64,000 bases of DNA from Ananas comosus. Lineage: Eukaryota; Streptophyta; Magnoliopsida; Poales; Bromeliaceae. The stretch covers positions 18,057 through 82,056 of the forward strand of contig NW_017893416.1 in assembly GCF_001540865.1 (NCBI RefSeq), read 5' to 3'. Position 1 is the first letter of the stretch. Each line of letters begins with the position of its first letter. The translations under genes were made by a program, and so were the position numbers. Below, one piece after another: positions 1 through 8,546 of this stretch. The notes under the pieces were generated by a model that searched no databases, had not been told where the DNA came from, and saw nothing but the letters and a program-made list of their open reading frames with translations.

Positions 1-29
1 GCATCGTCAATGTCTCAATTGTTTTGTAG

Positions 30-218
30 TGGGGCTCGACGCGGAGAGTATCGTTGCTGACAGCTACGCCGCCACTCGCAAGTTCAGCCCGCACCCTGCT
101 GCACCTCGTTTGTTCCCTCCTCCACGTCAGGAACGTCAAGCGCCTCAACAACGAATGCAGGCTCCTCTTCGCCGACGTCGTCGACCACCTGCTCCCCCGT
201 GTTCTTATCGATGATTGA
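30..218 (+). CDS. possible terminal exon of an unrecognised host gene
   Basis: The stretch is much more GC-rich than what follows. A good plant 3' splice acceptor (a T-rich run ending in TTTTGTAG at 22-29) precedes a frame that stays open to a TGA at 216-218. The frame gives about 62 residues, ending in a leucine-rich helical-looking part with the motif RNVKRLNNECRLLFADVV. Other frames are also open here, for example one reading LFDEMPKTSFDG near 290-330, so the frame choice is an inference. I do not recognise the family. The gene would continue upstream of the window. It could equally be a decayed gene fragment. Confidence 0.25.
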   Translation, partial: WGSTRRVSLLTATPPLASSARTLLHLVCSLLHVRNVKRLNNECRLLFADVVDHLLPRVLIDD

Positions 219-354
219 CGGGTGCTTGCTGCGGATGCTGCGAAATGGCGATGAATTGGAGCTTGACAACCTTATCTGCTCACGTCCACCAACTGTTTGA
301 CGAAATGCCCAAGACATCTTTCGACGGCGAATCCGATCTGTACATAAAGAGAGA

Positions 355-625
355 GAGCGGTGCTCTTCTCTTTATAAAAGACGTCTTATCAGAAGGGAGT
401 GAGCGGTGCTCTTCTCTTTGTAAAAATATATTGCATCATTGAAAGGGGGAAAGAGCGGTGCTCTTCTCTTTATAAAAGACGTCTTATCAGAAGGGAGTGA
501 GCGGTGCTCTTCTCTTTGTAAAAATATATTGCATCATTGAAAGGGGGAAAGAGCGGTGCTCTTCTCTTTGTAAAAATATTATCAAAAGAGAGAAAGATAG
601 AGAGAGCGGTGCTCTGCTCTAAGAG
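355..625. repeat. tandem repeat with 98-bp higher-order unit
   Basis: The core GAGCGGTGCTCTTCTCTTT begins at 355, 401, 453, 499 and 551, and a shorter version lies at 604. Spacing alternates 46 and 52 bp, so the true unit is a 98-bp dimer of two related halves, one followed by ATAAAAGACGTC and the other by GTAAAAATATATTGC. The dimers at 355 and 453 are nearly identical, which points to recent duplication. No protein is implied; small frames across it are incidental. Confidence 0.9.
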
Positions 626-974
626 AGACGGAGCTTTGTTAGGGAGGCAAGGAAAGGATTTTTCCCACCTTAGTTGTCCCATAAATATAAAAGAGACAAA
701 AGAAAATTAGTCGGATATTCTTTTGATCGTCCTTTTATTGGAAGGATAACGGGATGTTCGAAAATTGGTCGAACCCCTTAATTCTATCCAAGATCGAACC
801 TCTCGATTTGGCTAAATTAGACCAAACCGAGATTTAATCATAGTGGACATTTGATGCTCCAAATTAAATTAAGTTGAAGAATTCATGACTGAGAATTTGA
901 CAAATTCGGAACATATTTTGGATGAATTTGATTTTGAACGAGATACTGAAATATTTTAATAGACCAAATTATAT
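626..974. other. AT-rich stretch, no gene seen
   Basis: I see no frame of useful length, no RNA gene and no clear repeat here. The sequence is plain AT-rich DNA between the 98-bp repeat and the AAATCC-rich tract. Confidence 0.6.
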
Positions 975-1835
975 TCATTTCACAAATTCGAACTCAACGC
1001 GACCCGACTCAAACTCAAATACAAATCGGAGCTCAATTCCATCCAATCCACGCAGGCCCATATCAAATCCGAATTCAAATTCAAATAACCCAAATCCAAA
1101 CGGATCTTCATCAAGCCCAAAATGATTTGAACCCAAAACCAATTCAAAAATAAAATTAGCCCATCCCATACTCATCTCTAAATCCCATATTAAACCCAAA
1201 TCCAAATCTCAAATTGATTCTAAATCCAAATCCGAATTTCAATCCGAATCTCAAATTGATTCTAAATCCAAATCCAAATCCAAATCCCAAATCAAGTCCA
1301 AATCCAATTTAAGCCCAAAATGAGCCCATGATCCAAATCTAAATTGAGCCATTAAAATGAGCTCATATTACATCTAAGTCCAAATCCTCATGAAGCCCAG
1401 AGCCCATTTACAAATGGCCCCAGTCCAAAACCCATTTGGGCCCACTATCTAAGCCCATTATCCGAAACTCATTAAAACCATTAACCCATAAACCCATATA
1501 CATAAACCTATATACATTTACCCATGAACCCATACACATTTAACCCATATCTAAGCCCATAACCTTAACCAAGTCCATGAACTTTGAACCAAAACCATGG
1601 ACCAAACCATACACCAAATCCTGTGGACCATACTATACACCAAATCCACGAACTATGAATCAAGTTCATGAATCAAATCAAGTTCATGAGCCATGGATCA
1701 TAAACCACAAACCATACACCAAGTCCATGAACCATAAATCCATGAACCATAAACCCATGAACCATAAAACCATGAACCATATCTAAGTTCATGAACCATA
1801 ATCCCATATACCCAATACCATAAACCTTGTGAACC
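975..1835. repeat. degenerate simple-sequence tract (AAATCC, then CATGAACCATAAACC)
   Basis: From about 975 to 1320 the DNA is dominated by variants of AAATCC and CAAATCC. From about 1380 to 1830 it grades into AACCCATA and CATGAACCATAA words repeated many times without strict phase. Open frames made of N, P and S codons are products of this composition. It looks like a decayed short-unit satellite. It is not the plant telomere repeat TTTAGGG. Confidence 0.75.
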
Positions 1836-1841
1836 AAACCT

Positions 1842-1940
1842 TCGACCGAAACGTCGTTAAACTAATCCACCAAATCAATCGACCGAAACGTCGTTAAACT
1901 AAACCTAAATCCGATATCGACCGAAATGTCGTTAAACTAA
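1842..1940. repeat. three copies of a 37-38-bp repeat
   Basis: TCGACCGAAACGTCGTTAAA begins at 1842, 1879 and 1917 (the third copy has one change). Each copy contains CGAC...GTCG, a short inverted repeat around GAAA. The spacer sequence differs between copies while the 20-bp core is kept. Confidence 0.8.
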
Positions 1941-1979
1941 ACTCAAGTTCAATTTTCACGAACATCCCACAATTCCCAA

Positions 1980-2560
1980 AATATTCGATTCTCTAGCATA
2001 TAAAACTAGAGTCAAATCACAATCATGTTCAAACTTGATCAAATTCTAAACCTATATTTAGAATTGATCAAACCATCTGATCAAATTAATTTGTTGGATT
2101 CCAATACATACACTTGGAGTTTAATTTAAATCAAATCTGACTAATCCTAATACATATAATTAGGATTTAGTTAATATTTCACCTTGAGATGAACCAAAAT
2201 CAAATGTGACTAAGCTCTAATACATAAACTTAGAGCCTAATTGTATCAGACTCTAAAATATAAAATTAGAGTCTAATTCAAGATATTTGGGGCTAATCCT
2301 AACACATATATTTAGGATGAAAGCTCAAATCATACTCTATTGGACTTTATTACATATATTTAAAGTTCAATTAACCAAATCAAACTCTAATACATATAAT
2401 TAGAGTTTAATCTGAATTAAATCTGATTAAATTCCAATGCATATATATATGGAATTTAATCAATCTTTCATCTTAGGATGAATAGTGTTGAGCTCCACAA
2501 CATATAGAGTCCAACAAAATTAATTTGACCATATATTGGGTATCTTAGAATATATAACTA
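1980..2560. repeat. array of short imperfect inverted repeats, AT-rich
   Basis: About ten small hairpins follow one another. Most have the form stem-ATACATATA-stem, for example CTCTAATACATATAATTAGAG near 2385, CCTAATACATATAATTAGG near 2145 and TTCCAATGCATATATATGGAA near 2435. Stems differ between units (CTCTAA, TCCTAA, TTCCA) while the loop stays close to TACATATA. Spacing is roughly 50-60 bp. This is probably a degraded LTR or satellite region. No coding capacity. Confidence 0.65.
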
Positions 2561-2830
2561 AGATACAATTGAAAAATACATTTTCTTTACGCTCTATTCA
2601 TGTACACTGAGGGTATGCCCTTGGTTAAAGCCATGTAATTGAGCAATAAATTATAAATTTCCTTTTGTCCAATTCCAGTTTATCTTCAGCATTTCAGAGG
2701 TCTCTTAATCGAAGGTGCCCTAATATTCTATAGGGGTAATTAACAATAGACGCTTGCGTTTATTGGAAGCTATGGATCCGCAATACCTGATAACCATACA
2801 TACACATACTTTAATCTACATCATGAATAC
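2561..2830. other. no gene seen
   Basis: Unassigned AT-rich sequence between the hairpin array and the first chromovirus LTR fragment. It may belong to an older LTR, but I find no matching copy elsewhere in the window. Confidence 0.5.
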
Positions 2831-4518
2831 TACCCCACGGGAGAACCAAAAGATAAAAATTCTCCGTGCGAGGTATGTCATTCGTGGTGGCAGACACATG
2901 CTCAAATGACCCTTAACACTAAGGTTGAAATGTCATAATATCTCAATCATTCTTTACTATCACTAGTGTCATATACACTATCAAGTTCCTGTACTCATGC
3001 CACACTTGTTCTCTAAGTGCTATGTTCTTGTTTTCACACCAAACGTCACACTCGTTTTCTAAGTGTTTTAGACTCATCAATGTCACTTACTAGATCTATG
3101 TCCATGTATCACTTTTGTTCACTAACCCATCTAGGTTCTTGTCACATTCATGCATAAATAGGGATTATCATTCTCACATTCTTACAAACATTTAATATGC
3201 ATTTGAATTTACATTGTGCTATAAAAAGCTCACAATTAGCCCTATTATGCAAGATGCTCAAAAATGTACATATGCTCAAAACATGACACTTAGACATAAA
3301 GGAATTTCTGATGTCCTTGGAATGCACCACCCACCTCGAGTGGTCGTGTGGGCGTAGAATACGACGACTCCCGAACTTTACGAAAGCCGATACCGCGACC
3401 TACAACCAAAATAGTGCCACTTTAGGCCTTTTGTACATGAACCATACTTAGATATTGTCGTAACGTCGAATGGAGTTGTCCAACGTGCCGAGGGCACCCC
3501 CAATTAGATTTCTACAAGGTCAATTCGCCTTAGAAATACTCGTAGGCAAAAGCCCTAAATTTGGTGCCCTAACCAAACCCATTGCTAAACCCTAGATTTT
3601 GATCTCTAAAACAAGCAAAAGAGAGCTTATTTAATCTCTAGAAGCTCATTTAAAATCATCCCAACCATCTCTAGGGCTTAAAATGCAAACCCTAGAAATC
3701 CCCCATTAGAGCACCATGAAGAAAACTAGGGTTTTCATGGTATTCAAAGCTCTACTACTCTTCTAAAGCCTCTAAAGAGACCAAAACTTAAGAACTTAGG
3801 GTTTAAAACCAAACCCTAAAAGAAATCTCACAAAAACTCACCTCTATTCCCAAGCTCTACCAAGTCCTCCTTGTTGGAGAGCTTCTCAAACCACTAAAGC
3901 CACCAAGGATCCCTCCTCAAGCTTCTTCTTCTTCTTCTCCTTCAAGCCCTAGGTAATTTCTAGAGAGAGAGAGAAGAGAAAATGAGAGGGAGAGAGGTAT
4001 GTGTGGGTGCTATGAAAAGGGGAGGGGGATGGGCCATATAACATGTTGCAACAATTGCAACTAAGTCCCCCAACTCTTTCTCTGTGCACTGCCCAGACTG
4101 GGCATTTTTTGCAGTAAGGGACTGGTCTCCCCGACATGGGACCGGTCCCCGAGAGCTTCTCCCGCGGACTGCGCAGGCTGCGCGCGAAGCAACCGGTCTC
4201 CCTCGATGGGACCGGTCTCTGGGGGACCGGTCTCTCCTCGCAAGGACCGGTTCCCGAGAGCTGATTTTCTAGGACTTAGCCGATTTCTCAGCCATCTCGC
4301 TGCCTACGCGTTCGGGGACTGGTCTCTCCCACCAGGGACCGGTCCCAGAGAGCACAAAACATGCAGTTTGCAGATTTTGATTTCCAAAGCTCTCGAAGGT
4401 CCCTAGTAATGCACTTTTGCATTATTTGACACCTTCGGCCTCTCCGAAGTGTACCAACCTCGCACTTTGGTCAATTTGACCAAGGTTCGAATTCAATTAC
4501 CGAGGTTTCGGTATGTTA
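2831..4518 (-). mobile_element. chromovirus LTR, 5' (head) portion, truncated
   Basis: Read on the minus strand, the LTR begins at 4518 with TGTAACATACCGAAAC. It then runs through an ACCGGT cluster, the palindrome TGCCCAGACTGGGCA, a GA/CT-rich tract at 3960-4000, an AAACCCTAG-rich part, the GGTGGGTGGTGC block near 3330 and a middle part down to about 2831. The usual LTR end (GGGGCGTGACA) and a primer site are missing, so the 3' part is lost. Ownership by a Tekay-type element is inferred from similarity to the LTR of the element at 51454-62328. The exact left limit is uncertain. Confidence 0.75.
4141..4343 (-). promoter_or_regulatory. ACCGGT dyad cluster in LTR
   Basis: Six or more ACCGGT hexamers, mostly inside GGGACCGGTCTC or GGACCGGTTCCC contexts, lie between the LTR start and the CT-rich tract. 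Paired sites are separated by short spacers so that each pair can fold as a hairpin. A role in transcription is an inference from position only. Confidence 0.6.
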
Positions 4519-5224
4519 CAGACATAGTACTTGATAGTAGAGTTCATTGCTATGTAGATATTCCTTTATATCATGCAGATTGAGACATAGTATCATGTTA
4601 GTAGAGTACATTACTATGTTCATACATTCATTCTGTTTATTGAGGCATAGTGGCATGTTGCAGATTTCATTACTATATAGCAGCTCATTTTCATATATCT
4701 ATCTATCTACTTATGCCTGCTTAGACCTAGTGGGAAGATCGGCGGAGTCGGCGGCCGAACCCACTGGGAACTATTCGTAGTTCTTAGCCCACTTTGTTGT
4801 AGGGCTGAGTTCGAGCGGACAGGGTGAGGACCGCGGTAAGGGCATAGCGCCCTAGTAGCTAGCAGCTTTTCTTTTGCATTAGAGTACTCTCGTGCACATG
4901 TATAATAGACGATGTATATTGGTGAGAATACCTTTTGGAGAGCTACTTTGTATCTTGAGCAGAGCTTGCATACATTTTGGGAGATGAAAATGTAAATTAA
5001 TTATGTAAATGGTTGAATGGAATGTAATAGCTAGAACTCTCTCTCTCGTTTGTTTGCTTGTATTAGTACTCGCAATGCTTCATGTATGTTGTTTAAGTTT
5101 ACCTGGGCAACTTCTTGTACATGATTGTTGTTATTTAGCCTTGGGCGGACAGAGGAGGCTCTGTCTGTTCGGCGTCTGATCGACGTGCCCGAACCGACCA
5201 AATTGACGGCTACGGGGCGTGACA
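4519..5224 (+). mobile_element. chromovirus LTR, 3' (tail) portion
   Basis: This plus-strand fragment carries the conserved 3' half of these LTRs: a CTAT microsatellite (about 4696-4712), the CCTAGTGGGAAG...CCCACTGGGAACTA block, the GACCGCGGTAAGGGCAT block, the GGACAG...CTGTCT hairpin and the end GGGGCGTGACA at 5224. It abuts the head of the opposite-strand LTR at 4518/4519. No primer site follows 5224, so this is not an intact 5' LTR. Confidence 0.8.
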
Positions 5225-5757
5225 TTTCGCTAGAGACCTTTTCCCTAATTTTGCCTGTGAGCCGAAAGCAGGTCTTCTTATAGCAGGAATTCCATTTTTG
5301 CCTGTGAGGTTTTATCACAGTAGGTGCTTTCTTCTTCTTTCTCTCTTTTTTTTTTTTTTTTGACGGATAGTATCTCTTAAAAAATCGACCAAAAAAATCG
5401 ACCATTGATCGGTTGCATTGGTCTTTCTCCTTTTGCGTCAATTAATTGATAAGCTCCTCCTTCATACACTTTCTCTATTATTTTTAGAAACAATTCAAAA
5501 TAAATCTCTCAAAAGCAAATTTTATTATTCCTTACATCTTATAAGGAACTTAAATACTTAATACTATTTTTAGATATCTTCCCTTTTATTATTTATTTTG
5601 AAATAACAGAGATTTTTTTTTCTTTCCTTCTTTATTTTATTTTATTTTGTTTTCTTTCCTTTTCTCTTTTTTTTCTTTCTTTTTTTTTCCATCTCTCTGT
5701 TTTTTTAGGAAAGTGGAGGTGGGATCACCTCCTCTGTACGGACCAAAGGGGTGTGTC
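5225..5757 (-). other. noncoding sequence of Tat element, displaced copy
   Basis: Positions 5225-5477 match 10548-10805 closely in the same orientation (shared TCGCTAG, GACCTTTTCCCTAAT, GCAGGAATTC, GTCAATTAATTGAT). The rest is T-rich and ends at the target site of the element at 5758. It is most likely downstream or LTR sequence of the minus-strand Tat element. No gene. Confidence 0.6.
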
Positions 5758-6898
5758 TGTTAAGTCTTGTGTATTGGCAAGTTTCGTGAAGTGAGTCGGA
5801 GTCTTGAAGAATCGGTGCGTGTTGTCGAAGATCGAAGAATTCAAGATTTCGAAGAAGTTGGAAAATAACTCTCCGTGAATCACGATGTCCAGGTAATGTG
5901 TTAATTCATGATTATGGTGTTTCATACTTAGTTGTAGACATTAGAATCATAATATCTTTGTCTAACGGATTAGAAAGTGCATCGGAACTTTGCAAAACTT
6001 GAAACGGCGAAAATTTGCAAAGTGTACCGGTACAGCATCAGAAGTGTACCGGTACAAAAGGTGTACCGGTACGACCATCAAGGGTGTAACCGGTTCCACT
6101 GTTTCGTCAGGTTTTTCGTTCCGTCATTGTGTAACCGGTGACAGCCTAAAGTGTACCGGTACACAGTGTAAAATCGTGAAATCTTTCTAATCCGACTCCA
6201 ATTGATTCTAAAGTCTATAAATAAGCTATTGGGCTTCTCTAACAAATAAAGCATCATAAGAATACATGTTTGAGAAACCCTAGAGGCTCGGATTTCATTC
6301 TAAACCTATTTTCTACAAATTAGCCTCTTTAGATCAAATCGAGATATCGTTTCGCATTCTCTATATGTCGATTTGATCTCCGCTTCGCTTGGAGTTCTAT
6401 TCCCTGGTTTTCTACGATACTCCTAAGCGAAGGATCACCATAATCATGATGCTCTTCATGAACGACGTCGTGGATTCGGCGTGAACAAAGGCGGTTCGTG
6501 GATTCGGATCGTTGGCTCGTGGATTCGAGTGGCGTCGAGGATTCGGCGTGATTGGAGCTTCGTGGATTCGAAGTCGGGGCGTTCGTGGATTCGGACGTGA
6601 GGGCGTGGACAACTCAGAGGATTGCGCGAGATCCATAGGAGGTCAAGAGAGGTTGAGTCCGTGGAGTCGGTAAATCACCTTGTAATCTTTTCTCTTAGTG
6701 GATTGTCTTTTCGCGTGTTGGTCCCGTGGGTTTTTCTCCAAATTGGAGTTTTCCCACGTAAATCTCGGTGTGCTTTTTATTTTCCGCATTTATTTTTACT
6801 GCATTGAGATTTGTGGTTTTTGGTCGTTACACCTATTCACCCCCCCTCTAGGTGATAGATACAATCTAGATAGATCCTTGGGCTCCTCAAAACTTTCA
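5758..6898 (+). repeat. 5' LTR of the Transposase_32 element
   Basis: Starts TGTTAAGTCTTGTG and ends CTCAAAACTTTCA. It contains a six-fold ACCGGT cluster at 6024-6162, a probable TATA region (TCTATAAATAAGC near 6214) and a run of GTGGATTCG-type repeats (GTGGATTCGG, GAGGATTCGG) at about 6470-6600. The TATA box lies about 50 bp after the cluster, consistent with the cluster acting as an upstream promoter element. Confidence 0.92.
6024..6162 (+). promoter_or_regulatory. ACCGGT cluster upstream of TATA in the 5' LTR
   Basis: GTACCGGTAC occurs at 6024, 6046, 6063 and 6153, with AACCGGTT and TAACCGGTGA between them. The first two sites are exactly 22 bp apart. The cluster ends about 50 bp before TATAAATA. 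The 3' LTR repeats it at 8813-8951. Binding by a host factor is an inference. Confidence 0.65.
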
Positions 6899-6900
6899 AT

Positions 6901-6912
6901 TGGTATCAGAGC
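6901..6912 (+). other. primer binding site (initiator tRNA-Met)
   Basis: TGGTATCAGAGC starts two bases after the 5' LTR and is the standard plant LTR-element primer site complementary to the 3' end of initiator tRNA-Met. Confidence 0.92.
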
Positions 6913-6960
6913 TATGTCAACTTCACTGAGCTGGTCAAGGAGGTACCAGATTTTGGGCGA

Positions 6961-7995
6961 TTGCTGCAAAGGGTCCCTATTGAGCCTGTTGGACGGGTTC
7001 CAGCTCGTGCTCCATTCTGTGTGGAACTCATTCGGGAGTTCTATATGAACGGGATGGTACTTGGAGAGGATGAGGAGACTGGGACTTATGTTTTTGAGAC
7101 ATATGTGCGCAAACAGAAGATTCAAGTCACTCCTTATACTATTGGTGAGCTCTTAGGTATGCATGTTGATACTAGCGGCCTTCACTATATGACAGGGCAT
7201 TTTCAGTCTGCAACTCACTGGGAGACTGTTATTCAAGCTATATGCAAGGAAGGTGTAAGGACGAATCACTCATATGTGGAATCTAAGGATTTGCTACCTG
7301 AATATCATCTACTGTCATTGGTGATGAGTTACAATGTTCATCCGACGATAGGAACGAAAAGAATTCGTTGGGATCGTCTTGTGCTTCTGTATCTTCTTGG
7401 ACATCCTGAGGAAGCAGGCGGATTGAATATCAATATTCCTTTTCTTATGTGGCAACGGATGGTGCATGTCATACAGTCTCAGGTTCGCCGTGATCTTCTT
7501 CCGTTTTCGTTGTTGATCACGAGGATTCTTCAGGAAAATGGTGTTGACGTGTCATGTGAAAAGTATGATTTTGGACTTGGACCTATTGATGCTGTAACTT
7601 GGGCAAAGTCAAGGAGCACATTGAAGACGTTTCAGCAAACCAAAGGAGCCTCCAGAGGAGCTACTAGTTCCGCACCTCCACCTAGAGCAACACATGAGGG
7701 GTCTTCTAGTTCAGGGGGAGTGATTACTGTGGAATCACTTCATCACGAGGTGCGCTCTATGAAGAAGAAATTGGCTGATCTTGCGAGAAAGGTGGAAATG
7801 GGAATGAAAAGAATGATGGAGAAAATGGGATGTAGGCATGATGATATCTTTCCTACTGAGCCTACCTACACTACTTATACCAGATCGACTTCACGACATC
7901 CACTCATTCCACCGTCTGGTGATGCTCCTGCGGCTGGGGGATCTGGAGCTGGAGCAGGAGATGATGATGATGATGATGACGAGGACACGGAGTGA
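6961..7995 (+). CDS. plant Transposase_32-like protein of an LTR element
   Basis: The 344-residue frame ends at TGA 7993-7995. The region FYMNGMVLGEDEETGTYVF followed by VTPYTIGELLGMHV resembles the 'putative plant transposon protein' family (Transposase_32), whose biochemical role is unknown to me. About residues 1-215 are the globular domain, 225-250 a Ser/Ala/Pro linker, 255-295 a Lys-rich amphipathic coil, and the end is a run of Asp/Glu. The open frame has no stop back into the LTR and passes through the primer site, yet its first ATG is at 7045, inside the conserved domain. A non-AUG start, a spliced leader or a lost start are all possible. No frameshift is seen, unlike the other element genes here. 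Confidence 0.75.
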   Translation: MLQRVPIEPVGRVPARAPFCVELIREFYMNGMVLGEDEETGTYVFETYVRKQKIQVTPYTIGELLGMHVDTSGLHYMTGHFQSATHWETVIQAICKEGVRTNHSYVESKDLLPEYHLLSLVMSYNVHPTIGTKRIRWDRLVLLYLLGHPEEAGGLNINIPFLMWQRMVHVIQSQVRRDLLPFSLLITRILQENGVDVSCEKYDFGLGPIDAVTWAKSRSTLKTFQQTKGASRGATSSAPPPRATHEGSSSSGGVITVESLHHEVRSMKKKLADLARKVEMGMKRMMEKMGCRHDDIFPTEPTYTTYTRSTSRHPLIPPSGDAPAAGGSGAGAGDDDDDDDEDTE

Positions 7996-8535
7996 TGTCT
8001 TCCTCGGGCTTTGTTACTTTATTATGCTTACCTTCTAGAACGATGTTTTAGACTTGCTTGCTTATCTTTCTGTAGTATGTTTTTACTTTCGTTTAGGCCT
8101 GTAGCTCTGACTAAACTACTTTCATGTTTTTCTAGTATGTTTTCTCTTTCTATTTGTTTTCTTTTGGCAATTTTTGACAAAAAGGGGGAGAGCATAGATG
8201 AAGGGGGAGAGCATGGATGAACAGGCATTGAACTGAAGAAGAGGATGATGAGTTCAAGAACAAAGGGGGAGATGTGAACAAAGGAGGAGAAGGTATAAGA
8301 ATTTAATAAAAAATTATTTTTGAATGAAGTGTTTTTGCAGGAAATCAAGACTTCAAGACTCCTAGTTGTGTCTAAGTCATAGAGTTTGTTTTAGGAGTTC
8401 TTGATGTAGGTTTGAGTTTCAAGTTGTATTTGGATTACACGCGAGGAGTTCAATGTTCTGGTGATGCCAATTGAACTTCATTTTTTGTAATTTGTAATTT
8501 TTGAGTTAATGAGTTGTTTTGTCACGAAATTGCCA
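7996..8535 (+). other. 3' untranslated interior with repeated GGGGGAGA words
   Basis: AAGGGGGAGA-type purine tracts occur near 8183, 8200 and 8264 before the true polypurine tract. Such repeated tracts are common in the last part of plant Copia interiors, which may hint at the source of the element's end. No gene. Confidence 0.55.
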
Positions 8536-8546
8536 AAGGGGGAGAT
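8536..8546 (+). other. polypurine tract
   Basis: AAAGGGGGAGA directly precedes the 3' LTR start TGTTAAG at 8547 and would prime plus-strand DNA synthesis. Confidence 0.88.

Noticed and set aside
215..442. Frame containing LFDEMPKTSFDG, which resembles a pentatricopeptide repeat
   Set aside because: Only one short motif-like stretch, then the frame runs into the 98-bp tandem repeat; not enough to call a PPR gene.
975..1205. Frames of 60-76 codons rich in Asn, Pro, Ser or Phe, Gly
   Set aside because: Products of the AAATCC simple repeat; no domain and no codon pattern of a gene.
5031..5441. 136-codon minus-strand frame with Lys-rich run
   Set aside because: It spans the end of an LTR and a T-rich tract; the Lys run is poly-T read in reverse.
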